A stretch of 64,000 nt of DNA from Jannaschia helgolandensis (GTDB lineage: Bacteria; Pseudomonadota; Alphaproteobacteria; Rhodobacterales; Rhodobacteraceae). Below are positions 28,741 to 38,007 of this stretch, piece after piece. The notes beneath the pieces are model-generated. The model was not told the DNA's origin and searched no databases. It worked only from the letters and a program-made list of their open reading frames with translations. Each line of letters starts with the position of its first letter. Within the stretch, counting starts at the first letter, position 1. The stretch covers positions 62,001 to 126,000 of the forward strand of contig NZ_FNZQ01000001.1 in assembly GCF_900109285.1 (NCBI RefSeq), in the 5' to 3' direction. The position numbers and the translations under genes were made by a program.

Positions 28741-29273
28741 GGTCCGGACTTGCGCAGGCCATCGTGCTGGAAGCTGCCGGGTTTGAAACCCACGCCGGTG
28801 TCCGCCTTCTTCATCGACCGCTGCAACGCGATCAGATGCAACGCCGCTGCCGCCGCCCCACCCGCCGTATCAAGACGATCCGCATCCGCGCGTTCCTCGG
28901 CCTGCTCCATGTTCTCGACGGTAATGATGCCGTTGCCGATGCAGGCTCCGGCCAGGCCCAGTGTCGCAATTGCCCGCGCGCTTTCGTTGACCACGACATC
29001 GTAATGCGACGTCCGCCCCCGGATCACGCACCCCAGCGCGACATAGCCGTCGAAGTCGGACTGCCGGTGCGCGATGCCGATGGCCGTTGGAATTTCCAGC
29101 GAGCCGGGCATCTCGACCGTCTCATGCGTCACGCCCGCACTGTCCAGTACCGCGCGGGCCGAGGCCAGCTGCGCCGCCGAGATCGCGCCGTAATAGGGGG
29201 CGATCACGATCAGAACCCTGGCGGGTTTGTCGAAAGCAGGCAGGGTCAGCACGTTATCGGAATGTCCGGCCAT
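28728..29273 (-). CDS. ribH: 6,7-dimethyl-8-ribityllumazine synthase
   Basis: 181 residues. Condenses the ribityl-uracil with the butanone phosphate from RibB. Motifs PGSLEIPTAIG, GYVALGCVIRGRTSHYDVV and 'GNGIITVENMEQAEERAD' are present. The stop lies in a tandem repeat. It starts 4 bp after the upstream ribBX stop. Confidence 0.94.
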   Translation of the reverse strand: MAGHSDNVLTLPAFDKPARVLIVIAPYYGAISAAQLASARAVLDSAGVTHETVEMPGSLEIPTAIGIAHRQSDFDGYVALGCVIRGRTSHYDVVVNESARAIATLGLAGACIGNGIITVENMEQAEERADADRLDTAGGAAAAALHLIALQRSMKKADTGVGFKPGSFQHDGLRKSGPTVA

Positions 29274-29277
29274 CGGA

Positions 29278-30408
29278 TCAGCCTTTCGGAATGGTGTGGG
29301 TGCCCGTGATCTTCAGGCCATAGGCGTCCAGCCCCACGATGCGCGGCGTGCCGGAGTTGGTCACAAGCTCCATCTCGTGAATGCCCAGCGCCGCAAGGAT
29401 CTGCGCTCCCAGCCCGTATTGTCGCAGCTTATGGGGCGAGACGCCGCCGCCATGGCCATGGAAATCCAGCTTCATCTCGGTATCGCGCAGCAACACGACG
29501 ACGCCCCGCCCAACTTCGGCGATGACCTGCATCGCACCCGCCAGATCGCTGTCGCCGATGCCCAGCGCGTCCTCCAGCGGGTTCATCGCATGCATCCGAA
29601 CCAGGACCGGGCCGCCATGGTCGATATCCCCCTTGGTCAGCACGATGTGTTCAGACCCCTGCGTCTCGTCGGTGAAAATCCGCATCAGCCAGTCGCCGCC
29701 AATATGGCTGGTGACGGGCCGCGCATCGGTCTGATTCACAAGGTTGTCGTGGCGACGGCGGTACGAAATCAGATCGCTGATCGTGCCGATCTTCAGCCCG
29801 TGCAACTGCGCAAAGGCGATCAGGTCGGGCAGACGCGCCATCGATCCGTCGTCTTTCATGATCTCGCAGATCACGCCCGACGGGTTCAGCCCGGCCAGCC
29901 GCGCGATATCCGTCGCGGCTTCGGTATGACCCGCCCGAACCAACACGCCGCCGTCCCGCGCCCGCAGCGGGAAGACATGGCCCGGCGTGGCGATATCCGC
30001 CGCGCCCTTGGACGCGTCGATGGCGGTGCTGACGGTGCGCGCGCGGTCATGCGCCGAAATGCCGGTGCTGACGCCTTCGCGCGCTTCGATTGAAATCGTA
30101 AACGCTGTCTCGTGGCGCGAGGAATTCTGCGACGCCATCAGCGGCAGTCCCAGCGCGTCGATCCGCTCGCCCGGCAGGGTCAGGCAGATCAGCCCGCGCC
30201 CGTGCATCGCCATGAAGTTGATCGCATCCGGCGTGGCCATCTGCGCGGGGATCACCAGATCGCCTTCGTTCTCGCGGTCCTCGTGGTCCACCAGAATGAA
30301 CATGCGCCCGTTGCGCGCGTCCTCGATGATGTCCTCGATCGGGGAGATAACGTCCGAGTTTTCACGCTCGACGGGTCCGGGAGCCTCGAAAGGGATGGGA
30401 TCGGCCAT
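29278..30408 (-). CDS. ribB: 3,4-dihydroxy-2-butanone-4-phosphate synthase fused to a degenerate GTP cyclohydrolase II domain
   Basis: 376 residues from ATG 30408, selected for the AGGAGG SD 8 bp upstream. The RibB half is intact: LVDHEDRENEGDL, the SSRHETAFTISIEAR region, and GHTEAATDIARLAGL. The second half follows the GCH-II fold but lacks the zinc Cys triad: where SECLTGDVFGSLRCDC-like sequence is expected, it has VRMHAMNPLEDALGIGD. This matches the proteobacterial RibBX arrangement known from the literature, where only RibB activity remains. GTP cyclohydrolase II must then be encoded elsewhere. Confidence 0.92.
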   Translation of the reverse strand: MADPIPFEAPGPVERENSDVISPIEDIIEDARNGRMFILVDHEDRENEGDLVIPAQMATPDAINFMAMHGRGLICLTLPGERIDALGLPLMASQNSSRHETAFTISIEAREGVSTGISAHDRARTVSTAIDASKGAADIATPGHVFPLRARDGGVLVRAGHTEAATDIARLAGLNPSGVICEIMKDDGSMARLPDLIAFAQLHGLKIGTISDLISYRRRHDNLVNQTDARPVTSHIGGDWLMRIFTDETQGSEHIVLTKGDIDHGGPVLVRMHAMNPLEDALGIGDSDLAGAMQVIAEVGRGVVVLLRDTEMKLDFHGHGGGVSPHKLRQYGLGAQILAALGIHEMELVTNSGTPRIVGLDAYGLKITGTHTIPKG

Positions 30409-30495
30409 GGGCGCACCTCCTGTTGCAGGCTTCATCTAGCGACCCATGGGGCCGGGGACCAGACCGTCCGGCGCAGACGTTGCGTGCGCACGTTG

Positions 30496-31272
30496 CTATT
30501 TGGTCTGCATCTTCCGCACCATCTTGAGCACCTGGCGGCGGGGCAGCAGCGGAATGACCCAGTTTGTCAGCACCGACAGCATGCCTTCATTCACCACGTG
30601 CAGCCTGCCATCCATCATTGCACCATATCCGACCCTGGCAACCGCTTCGGGGCTCTGCCCCGACTTGGTAAGCGGCGTGTTTTCCAGATCGGCACGGGCG
30701 GCAAAATCCGTTTCGACGTATCCGGGGGCCAACACGGTGACGGTGACGCCCTGCGCCCGCAACTCCTCGTCCAGCGCCTGACTGAAACTGTTCACAAAGG
30801 CTTTGGTGGCGAAATACGTCGCCTGCATCGGCCCCGGCATCATTCCCGCCGTCGATCCGACATTCAGGATACGCCCTTTGCCGCGAGCGACCATGCCCGG
30901 CGCAATCGAGTGACACAGTATCATCACGGCGTTCACGTTAAGATCCACCATCGCCAGATCATCGGCCAGATGCCGCTCGATGAATGCGCCGCGCCCGCCG
31001 AACCCGGCGTTGTTGATCAGGATGCCAATGTCACGCCCCTCGCAGGCGGCGATCAATGTGGCCAGGCCCTCTGGCGTACCCAGGTCGCAGGCCACCGGCG
31101 TGACGGAGACGGAATGTTTCGCCTCGATGTCGGCTTTCAGCGCGTCCAGCTCCACCGCGCGCCGTGCCGCGAGGATCAGGTCTCCCCCTTTTGCCGCGTG
31201 ATACTCGGCCAGGGCGCGCCCGATGCCGCCGGATGCGCCGGTTATGACGGCCAGTGGTGCCTTGTCGGTCAT
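30496..31272 (-). CDS. Short-chain dehydrogenase/reductase
   Basis: 258 residues, classical SDR. NAD(P) binding TGASGGIGRALAE, NNAGFGG, and catalytic YFATK preceded by GSTAG (Ser). The C-terminal hydrophobic stretch NWVIPLLPRRQVLK may be membrane-associated. It lies in the middle of the riboflavin operon and overlaps the upstream gene by ATGA; a role in riboflavin metabolism is not implied. Substrate unknown. Confidence 0.88.
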   Translation of the reverse strand: MTDKAPLAVITGASGGIGRALAEYHAAKGGDLILAARRAVELDALKADIEAKHSVSVTPVACDLGTPEGLATLIAACEGRDIGILINNAGFGGRGAFIERHLADDLAMVDLNVNAVMILCHSIAPGMVARGKGRILNVGSTAGMMPGPMQATYFATKAFVNSFSQALDEELRAQGVTVTVLAPGYVETDFAARADLENTPLTKSGQSPEAVARVGYGAMMDGRLHVVNEGMLSVLTNWVIPLLPRRQVLKMVRKMQTK

Positions 31273-31832
31273 GTTGTCTCTCCAAAATAACGGTCAGCGG
31301 TCAGATATCCGCCCGCGCGCAAGGCCGCGCACCAACTCGCCTCGAATGCGGTGTCGCCGATCATAAGCACCGCATCCGCAGGCAAACCACGCCTGCGCAG
31401 CAGATCGCGCAGCCGCCTCCGCATCGTGGTCCAACTCTCGGTAAAAAGCGGTGCAGCGTCGGCAAAATCCAGCGGCGCTTCCGCCTCGACCACCAGCGGC
31501 CGATGCACCAGAACGCCCCGCAGGGCCTCGACCCGGGTCAGTTTCGCGGCCCGGTCCGCATCCATCTCCGCGCGTCGGATCATGCCCAGCGCGTTGGACG
31601 AGAACAAAAGCGCCGTTATGTCGCGCCCGGTGCCCGCGCGGATGCCGGCATAGGTCCGGTAACTCAGCCCGATGGCAGCGGCACGTCTGACACGTATCCG
31701 CACGACCTCCACTGGCATCGTGTTCGGGATCAGATCGCGGCGCGCCTTGCGCCATTGATGCAGGCGACTGGTATAGCCGTTGAAATCATGGCCTGAGTTA
31801 TGGCCGATGCCGGGGGTGCTTGAAGTGCTCAT
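31269..31832 (-). CDS. Hypothetical protein with GIGHNSG N-terminal motif
   Basis: 187 residues, start at 31832. It begins STSSTPGIGHNSGHDF; this short motif recurs at the N-terminus of many otherwise unrelated alphaproteobacterial proteins, some phage- or plasmid-borne. The rest is helical and Arg-rich (MRRRLRDLLRRRGLPADAV), which could bind nucleic acid. Overlaps the SDR gene by four bases. No function assigned. Confidence 0.65.
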   Translation of the reverse strand: MSTSSTPGIGHNSGHDFNGYTSRLHQWRKARRDLIPNTMPVEVVRIRVRRAAAIGLSYRTYAGIRAGTGRDITALLFSSNALGMIRRAEMDADRAAKLTRVEALRGVLVHRPLVVEAEAPLDFADAAPLFTESWTTMRRRLRDLLRRRGLPADAVLMIGDTAFEASWCAALRAGGYLTADRYFGETT

Positions 31833-31875
31833 TCGTCATTCGCGCACGATGGCAGCGCCGCCGCAAGGGGCCTGC

Positions 31876-32097
31876 TCAGCACCTGCCCAACCATCCGACC
31901 GATCGCCCGGCTTCCGCCCGCGCCGCCGCCGCATCGGCAAACCCCATGCGCGGTGGATGCAAATGCCGCCAACCATGCGCGTCTTCCGGGTCGCGGCGAC
32001 ACTCCACCCAGCCATAATCCTCGCCCATGCACAGGATATCGACGCAACGATCGCCGCCTGTGTCCTCGATGGACGTCAGGACAAGGCGCTTCGTCAC
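31876..32097 (-). CDS. Small hypothetical protein in the riboflavin operon
   Basis: 73 residues, GTG start at 32097, two bases after the ribE stop. Sequence TKRLVLTSIEDTGGDRCVDI and WVECRRDPEDAHGW has mixed composition typical of a real protein, better than the competing minus-strand frame at 31829-32047, which is Gly/Arg/Ala-rich. Cys and His residues are scattered without a clear metal motif. No family recognised. Confidence 0.55.
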   Translation of the reverse strand: MTKRLVLTSIEDTGGDRCVDILCMGEDYGWVECRRDPEDAHGWRHLHPPRMGFADAAAARAEAGRSVGWLGRC

Positions 32098-32099
32098 GG

Positions 32100-32702
32100 T
32101 CAGCCCGGCATCTCTGCCAGACGTGCGACGTAGCGCGCCAGGGTGTCGATCTCCAGATTGACCCGGTCGCCGGGCGCTGCCGTGCCCCAGGTTGTCACCG
32201 ATTGCGTGTGCGGGATCAGGTTGATGCCGAAGGTCGCGCCATCCACCTCGTTCACTGTCAACGACGTCCCGTTCAGTGCCACCGAACCCTTGGGCGCGAT
32301 GAACCGGGCCAGGGCATCGGGCGCGGCGAAAACGTATCGTACCGAGTCGCCGTCTGGTATGATCGACAGGATTTCGGCAGTGCCGTCGACGTGGCCAGAC
32401 ACGATATGCCCGCCCAGTTCGTCACCCACCCGCAAGCTGCGTTCCAGATTGACACGCGATCCGGTTTGCCAGCGGTCCAGCGCGGTTTTCGACAGGCTCT
32501 CGGCCGATACATCCACGTCGAACCAGTGGCCTTCGGTGTCCGCGCCCCGGTCCACCACGGTCAGACAGCAGCCGTCGCAGGCGATGGACGCACCGATGTC
32601 GATGCCGCCCGCGTCGTATCGTGTGCCGATCCGCGCCCGCAGGTCGCCGCGACGTTCCAGTGTCCGGATCGTTCCGATGTCGGTAATGATACCTGTGAAC
32701 AT
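32100..32702 (-). CDS. ribE: Riboflavin synthase alpha chain
   Basis: 200 residues. Dismutates two 6,7-dimethyl-8-ribityllumazines to riboflavin. Two lumazine-binding repeats: MFTGIITDIGTI ... SIACDGCCLTVVD and GGHIVSGHVDGTAEI ... SVALNGTSLTVNEVDG. First gene of the operon running to nusB; ribD is not next to it as it often is. No FMN riboswitch is recognisable in the 134-bp upstream gap. Confidence 0.95.
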   Translation of the reverse strand: MFTGIITDIGTIRTLERRGDLRARIGTRYDAGGIDIGASIACDGCCLTVVDRGADTEGHWFDVDVSAESLSKTALDRWQTGSRVNLERSLRVGDELGGHIVSGHVDGTAEILSIIPDGDSVRYVFAAPDALARFIAPKGSVALNGTSLTVNEVDGATFGINLIPHTQSVTTWGTAAPGDRVNLEIDTLARYVARLAEMPG

Positions 32703-32836
32703 TAAGTCCTCCGCAGCGTTTCAACCCCAGCTAAGCCTGTGGTCCATTTGCCGCAAGTGCCTCAAACCTGCCACATTCGCGCCTTTCCCCTGCCCACGCA
32801 GCGCCCGATAAAGGACGAAACAACCCGAGGGGCGAA

Positions 32837-34120
32837 ATGCGTCCAACGCGCCGATTCCTGTTTCTGCAAGGGCCTCACGGGCCCTTCTTCCATCGTCTCG
32901 GATGTCTTCTCCGGGCGGCGGGATGCGAGGTGTGGCGCGTCGGTTTCAATCGCGGGGACGCGGCGTTCTGGTTTGATCGCAACAGCTACATTCCATTCCA
33001 TGGCAATCCCGAAAACTGGCCCGAAGCCTGCGCCAAGCTTCTGGACGAAAAGGGAATTACAGATCTGGTGCTTTACGGCGACGTTCGCGCCATCCATGCC
33101 CAGGCCATTGAAATCGCCCACGCCCGTGGCCTGACTGTGCATGTGTTCGAGGAAGGCTATTTGCGTCCCTGGTGGATCAGTTATGAACGCGGCGGCTCGA
33201 ACGCCCATTCGCGCTTGATGGACAAATCCGTTCCGGACATGCAGGCCGCGCTCGCCGAACTGGACCTCGACCTGCCGGATGCGCCCGCGCATTGGGGCGA
33301 CATGCGCCACCATATCTTCTACGGCATGCTCTATCACCTGTTCGTGGTCGCGGCGCCGGGTCGGTATCGCGCCTATCGCCCGCACCGCGACATTACCGTG
33401 ATGAAGGAATTCCGCCTGTATCTGCGTCGCCTTCTGACGATGCCCGCGACCGCGCTGCAACGGAAGATTGCGACCTGGCGCATAACCCATGGCGGCTTTC
33501 CCTATCACCTGTGCCTGATGCAGCTGGAACATGACTCCAGTTTCCGCGCGCATTCGCCCTTCGCCTCCATGACCGAGTTTCTGGAACAGGTCGTCGATGG
33601 CTTCGCCAGGGGCGCGCCCAGCCATCACCACCTTGTCCTCAAGGCACACCCACTCGAGGACGGCCGCGCACCCGTGCGCGCGACGATCCGCCGCCTGGTC
33701 GAACATTACGGCCTGGACGGTCGTGTCCACTATCTGCGCGGCGGCAAACTGGCCGCCCTCATGAACGAAGCCCGCTCCGCCGTCACCGTCAATTCCACCG
33801 CGGCGCAACAGGCGCTCTGGCGGGGTCTGCCGGTCAAGGCGATGGGCCGCTCGGTCTATGACAAACCCGAATTCGTCAGCGACCAACCGCTCGATGAATT
33901 CTTCGCCGACCCGCATCGTCCCGACAGCCGCGCCTATCGCGATTACCGCCACTATCTGTTGGAAACCAGTCAGGTGGCGGGCGGCTTCTACTCCTCGCGC
34001 GGACGGCGGCAACTTCTGCGTCAGGTCGTGGACATGATGCTGTCGGACCTCGACCCCTACGACAGGCTGGCGACGGGACGTCCCGCGCCACGCCAGAACT
34101 TGAAACTCGTGTCAGGCTAG
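32837..34120 (+). CDS. kpsS: KpsS-like capsule polysaccharide (Kdo-linker) glycosyltransferase
   Basis: 427 residues, no transmembrane segments. FLFLQGPHGPFFHRLG at the start, VHVFEEGYLRPWWISYERGG and LVLKAHPLEDGRAPVR are hallmarks of the capsule_synth/KpsS (LipB) family, which adds Kdo to the lipid anchor of group 2 capsules at the inner membrane. It is followed by a polysaccharide-export lipoprotein and a KpsC-like gene, supporting capsule assembly. No KpsM/T ABC transporter genes are in the window. Confidence 0.88.
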   Translation: MRPTRRFLFLQGPHGPFFHRLGCLLRAAGCEVWRVGFNRGDAAFWFDRNSYIPFHGNPENWPEACAKLLDEKGITDLVLYGDVRAIHAQAIEIAHARGLTVHVFEEGYLRPWWISYERGGSNAHSRLMDKSVPDMQAALAELDLDLPDAPAHWGDMRHHIFYGMLYHLFVVAAPGRYRAYRPHRDITVMKEFRLYLRRLLTMPATALQRKIATWRITHGGFPYHLCLMQLEHDSSFRAHSPFASMTEFLEQVVDGFARGAPSHHHLVLKAHPLEDGRAPVRATIRRLVEHYGLDGRVHYLRGGKLAALMNEARSAVTVNSTAAQQALWRGLPVKAMGRSVYDKPEFVSDQPLDEFFADPHRPDSRAYRDYRHYLLETSQVAGGFYSSRGRRQLLRQVVDMMLSDLDPYDRLATGRPAPRQNLKLVSG

Positions 34121-34214
34121 ACACAAACCGGAACCTGCGGCAGGCGAATGGAACATTCGCAAGACGGGGATCAACCCTGCAATATTGCCAAAGGCAGATC
34201 GAAAGGCAGAGCAC

Positions 34215-35351
34215 GTGAGCAGACAGGTATCCCGGACGGCGAAGTCCATCGTCGCATTCCTGGCTTTGACCCTGGTGGCATCCTGCGGGACGCTGCCCCG
34301 GTCAGGTCCAAACAAACGCGAAATCTACGCGGGCAGCGTTATCAACGGCGGCGATGCCTTCATCGTCAGCGTGAACCCCCGCGTCACCGCCGCCACTGCC
34401 GTCACCCCGGCGCTCGGCTTCTCGTCCGAGTTTCGCAACGCAAGTGCGCTGGGTGCCGACACCATCCGCCCCGGCGATACGCTGGGCCTGATCATCTATG
34501 AAAACGTCGAGGATGGCCTGCTGACCAACGCCGGGGCCTCGGCCTCGCTGATCGACGAGGTGCAGGTCGACTCGGCGGGCATGATCTTCATCCCCTACGC
34601 CGGGCGCCTTCGCGCCGCGGGCAACACGCCCGAGGCCCTGCGCCGGATCATCACGCAGCGACTGGACGAACAGACCCCCGATCCGCAGGTCGTCGTTCGC
34701 CGCCTGGCCGGTAACGGTGCCACTGTCAGCGTCGTCGGCGGCGCGGGCGCACAGGGCGTGTTTCCCATCGAACGTCCGACCCGGACCCTGACCGCGATGA
34801 TCGCGGCCGCCGGTGGCGTAGCCATTTCGCCCGAAATCGCGCTGGTCAACGTCAGCCGCGGTGCCCGGACCGAGACCGCCTACCTTTCGGATCTCTACAA
34901 GAACCCGAGCATGGACATCGCCCTGCGCGACGGCGACACGATCTACATCGAACAGGACACCCGCGCCTTTACCGTGCTGGGTGCGACCGGCGCGCAGAAC
35001 CGCATGGAGTTCGAGACCGAAGTGATCTCCGCGATCGAAGCGCTGGCCCAGGTCGGTGGCCTGAATGCCAACCTCGCCAATCCCACCGGTGTGTTTGTCT
35101 TCCGCAACGAACCCGAGGAAATCGCCGAGGCCGTGATGGGCCGCGACGATCTGACCGGCACGCAGCGTCTGGTCTATGTCCTCGACCTGACCGAACCCAA
35201 CGGCATGTTCGACGCGCGCGATTTCATCATCCGCGACGGCGACACGATTTACGTGACCGAAGCGCCCATTGTCGCCTGGAACCGTTCGGTCGCCGCGATC
35301 TTCGGATCGCTGGGCCAGATCAGGTCTGCCGCCACGACCGTCGGCGGCTGA
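34215..35351 (+). CDS. Wza/KpsD-type polysaccharide export lipoprotein (OPX)
   Basis: 378 residues from GTG 34215 (AAAGG upstream); the frame extends to a TTG at 34185. The signal TAKSIVAFLALTLVASC ends in a lipobox (LVASC), so it is a lipoprotein. The Poly_export domain follows (IRPGDTLGLIIYENVEDGL ... AGMIFIPYAGRL ... TPEALRRIITQRL). Two SLBB-like units come next (TVSVVGGAGAQGVFPIERPT, FTVLGATGAQNRMEF). Expected role: outer-membrane conduit for the capsule. Sits between kpsS-like and kpsC-like genes. Confidence 0.88.
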   Translation: MSRQVSRTAKSIVAFLALTLVASCGTLPRSGPNKREIYAGSVINGGDAFIVSVNPRVTAATAVTPALGFSSEFRNASALGADTIRPGDTLGLIIYENVEDGLLTNAGASASLIDEVQVDSAGMIFIPYAGRLRAAGNTPEALRRIITQRLDEQTPDPQVVVRRLAGNGATVSVVGGAGAQGVFPIERPTRTLTAMIAAAGGVAISPEIALVNVSRGARTETAYLSDLYKNPSMDIALRDGDTIYIEQDTRAFTVLGATGAQNRMEFETEVISAIEALAQVGGLNANLANPTGVFVFRNEPEEIAEAVMGRDDLTGTQRLVYVLDLTEPNGMFDARDFIIRDGDTIYVTEAPIVAWNRSVAAIFGSLGQIRSAATTVGG

Positions 35352-35352
35352 C

Positions 35353-37353
35353 ATGACCCCGCCCGAGACGCGCTGCGTCGCGCGCTATGTCTCGGGCGGG
35401 TTTCTCAACCGGCGCATCCGCCGCATCGCCGGGCTGGCGGGGGTCGACTTGCGTCCCGGCCTGCCCCGCGCGGGCGAATACGTCGCCGTCTGGGGCCACG
35501 CCGCAACCTCCGCCCGCGCCGAAGCCGTCGCACGTCGCGCCGGCGCCCCCGTCCTGCGGTTCGAAGATGCGTTTCTCCGCTCTCTCCACCCCGGTCGCAC
35601 CCGCCCGCGCGAAGATACGCTGGGCCTGCTGATCGACCGCAAAGCCGCCTGTTTCGACAGCCGGTCCCCCTCCGATCTCGAAACCCTGCTCGCCACTCAG
35701 GCCTTCGACGACGGCGACCTGATCGGGCGCACCCGTGTGCTGATGGATGAATGGGTGCGCTCGGGCGTCACCAAATACGCTGCCACGCGCATTGATCTCG
35801 CGCCCTCCGATCCGGGCTATGTGCTGGTCATCGACCAGACGCGCGGCGATGCCGCGATCCGTCTGGGCAACGCCTCCGAGGCGACGTTCCGCGAAATGCT
35901 CCTGATCGCGCGCGAGGAAAACCCCGGCGCGCGGATCGTCATCAAGACGCACCCCGAAACCGCCGCCGGGCACCGGTCGGGACATTATAACCAGGACGAT
36001 GCCGTGTTCGGCGCGACGTTGGAGACCCGCTCCCTGCCCCCCGCGACCCTGCTGGCCGGGGCCATCCGCGTCTATACCGTCAGCAGCCAGATGGGGTTCG
36101 AGGCGATCCTGCATGGCCACCGGCCCGTGACGTTCGGACAGCCATTTTATGCCGGTTGGGGTCTGGACGACGACCGAAATCCGCTGGATCGCCGCCACCG
36201 CAAGCTGACGCGGGTGCAATTGTTCGCGGGCGCGATGGTGCTGTATCCGCATTGGTACGACCCGCATGCCGATGCGCTCTGCGATCCGGTCGATGTCGTC
36301 CGTATTCTGCAAGCCCGCGCCCGCGCCTGGCGCGAAGACCGGTCGGGCTGGTCCGCGCCAGACATGCGCCTGTGGAAACGCGCGCCCCTGCGCAGGTTTC
36401 TGTCGAATAATGTGCGGTTCGGACATGACCCCCAGCGCCGCCCGCTCGTCTGGGGCGGGGGTCAGCCTCAATCGGCTGACGTCGGACGCATATCCGACGT
36501 GGATCACCCGTCCATCACCCGTCTGGAAGACGGGTTTCTGCGGTCCCGCGGGCTGGGAGCCGATCTGATCCCGCCGCTATCGCTCGTATTGGATGCAAAG
36601 GGTATTTATTTCGACCCGACACGGCCATCCGCGCTTGAGGACGCCATCGTCACCGCCGCTGCGTTGCCTCCGGAAGCCCTTGTTCGCGCTCGTGAATTGC
36701 GCGCTTCCATCGTCGCGGCGGGCCTTACGAAATACAACCTGTCTGGCGATCTGCCTGCCCTGCCCGACGTCCCGTTCATTCTGGTGCCCGGTCAGGTCGC
36801 GGACGATGCCTCGATCCGCCTGGGCACCTCCGAAGTTTCTGATAACGCAGCGCTTCTGTCGGCCACCCGCGCCGCCAATCCCGGTTCGTTCATCGTCTAC
36901 AAGCCACATCCCGACGTCGAGGCGGGACTACGCGACGGGGCCATCGACGCAGGCGACGCCGACCTCGTGGCGACACGCGCCAACGCCCATGCGTTGATCG
37001 AAAAGGCCAGTGAAATCTGGACGATGACTTCCCTTCTGGGGTTCGAGGCGCTGATCCGGGACACCCCCGTGACCACCCTCGGCACACCCTTCTACGCAGG
37101 CTGGGGTCTGACGGACGACCGGGGCAGCATCCCCGCTCGACGTCGCGCCGCGCGACCGTCGATGGACGCCTTGGTTCACGCCGTTCTGATTGATTATCCA
37201 CGGTATTTCGACCCGGTTACCGGCACGGCCGCCCCACCCGAGGCCATCGTGAAGCGCCTTGCGCAAGGGCAGATCCCCCGCCCCGGCCCGGCCAATCGCC
37301 TGCTGGCCAAGACACAAGGCGCGCTCGTCAGCTTTGCCCCCTTGTGGCGCTGA
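35353..37353 (+). CDS. kpsC: KpsC-like capsule polysaccharide glycosyltransferase, duplicated
   Basis: 666 residues made of two homologous halves. Each has a LRFEDAFLRS / ITRLEDGFLRSRG-type start, a VLVIDQTRGDAAIRLG / FILVPGQVADDASIRLG segment, an H-P core (VIKTHPE / VYKPHPD) and a TFGQPFYAGWGL / TLGTPFYAGWGL end. The internal duplication is characteristic of KpsC, which builds the poly-Kdo linker with KpsS. Starts one base after the export lipoprotein stop. Confidence 0.92.
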   Translation: MTPPETRCVARYVSGGFLNRRIRRIAGLAGVDLRPGLPRAGEYVAVWGHAATSARAEAVARRAGAPVLRFEDAFLRSLHPGRTRPREDTLGLLIDRKAACFDSRSPSDLETLLATQAFDDGDLIGRTRVLMDEWVRSGVTKYAATRIDLAPSDPGYVLVIDQTRGDAAIRLGNASEATFREMLLIAREENPGARIVIKTHPETAAGHRSGHYNQDDAVFGATLETRSLPPATLLAGAIRVYTVSSQMGFEAILHGHRPVTFGQPFYAGWGLDDDRNPLDRRHRKLTRVQLFAGAMVLYPHWYDPHADALCDPVDVVRILQARARAWREDRSGWSAPDMRLWKRAPLRRFLSNNVRFGHDPQRRPLVWGGGQPQSADVGRISDVDHPSITRLEDGFLRSRGLGADLIPPLSLVLDAKGIYFDPTRPSALEDAIVTAAALPPEALVRARELRASIVAAGLTKYNLSGDLPALPDVPFILVPGQVADDASIRLGTSEVSDNAALLSATRAANPGSFIVYKPHPDVEAGLRDGAIDAGDADLVATRANAHALIEKASEIWTMTSLLGFEALIRDTPVTTLGTPFYAGWGLTDDRGSIPARRRAARPSMDALVHAVLIDYPRYFDPVTGTAAPPEAIVKRLAQGQIPRPGPANRLLAKTQGALVSFAPLWR

Positions 37354-37368
37354 CTGCTCGGCGTCAGA

Positions 37369-38007
37369 TTACTTGTCCAACCGTCCGAGAATCTCATCGG
37401 TCAACGCCGCAACTTCCGCGGCCGCGATCTTCGCGCCGGGAAATTCGCAAACCCCCTGGCCCTGACCCAAAGCCTCGGCGTAGGCGACGCGCTGACCCAG
37501 AATCGTCGTCGCCGGATCGGCCTCCAGCTTCGACAGGGCGGTCATGATCTTCTCGCTCAAACGCGTCCCGCTGCGCGCCCGGTTCAGGACAACAACGGGC
37601 CGTTTTCCCTCGCGCGCAGCGATTTCAAGGACACCCTCGGTCGCCCAGAGATCCACCTCTGAGGCGGAGACGGGCACAATTACAAGGTCCGCAATCCGCA
37701 GCGACGGCTTCAGGTCGCTGTCGATCTTGGGAGGCGTGTCGATCAGGATAAAATCGTAATCTTCCTGATACTTGGACGATTCGAACGTCACCCCCCACGC
37801 CGAAGACGTGGAAAAGGTAATGTCGCCTTTCAAACCGCCAGTGCGTTCGTATCGCATCATGAACCACTGCCCCAGCGACCCTTGCGGATCGACGTCCAGC
37901 AACGCCACCCGATGCCCCCGGCTGGCCAGTTCGGTTGCCAGATGTGCCGTGACCGTTGTCTTGCCCGAGCCGCCCTTCTGCTGAGCTAATGTAATGATCG
38001 TTGCCAT
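37369..38007 (-). CDS. ParA-family ATPase, orphan
   Basis: 212 residues from ATG 38007. Deviant Walker A QQKGGSGKTTVTAH, A' motif LLDVDPQGSLGQW and Walker B DFILIDTPPK. Short, without an N-terminal DNA-binding domain and without a ParB gene nearby, so it is like ParF/orphan ParA proteins that position cellular cargo or serve plasmid partition. Cargo unknown. Convergent with kpsC; tRNA-Ala lies upstream on the same strand. Confidence 0.85.
   Translation of the reverse strand: MATIITLAQQKGGSGKTTVTAHLATELASRGHRVALLDVDPQGSLGQWFMMRYERTGGLKGDITFSTSSAWGVTFESSKYQEDYDFILIDTPPKIDSDLKPSLRIADLVIVPVSASEVDLWATEGVLEIAAREGKRPVVVLNRARSGTRLSEKIMTALSKLEADPATTILGQRVAYAEALGQGQGVCEFPGAKIAAAEVAALTDEILGRLDK

Noticed and set aside
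31829-32047. 72-codon minus-strand frame between ribE and the GIGHNSG gene
   Set aside because: Gly/Arg/Ala-rich; the alternative frame 31876-32097 starts right after ribE and has more protein-like composition.
32703-32836. Possible FMN riboswitch upstream of ribE
   Set aside because: None of the conserved FMN-aptamer blocks could be found on either strand.
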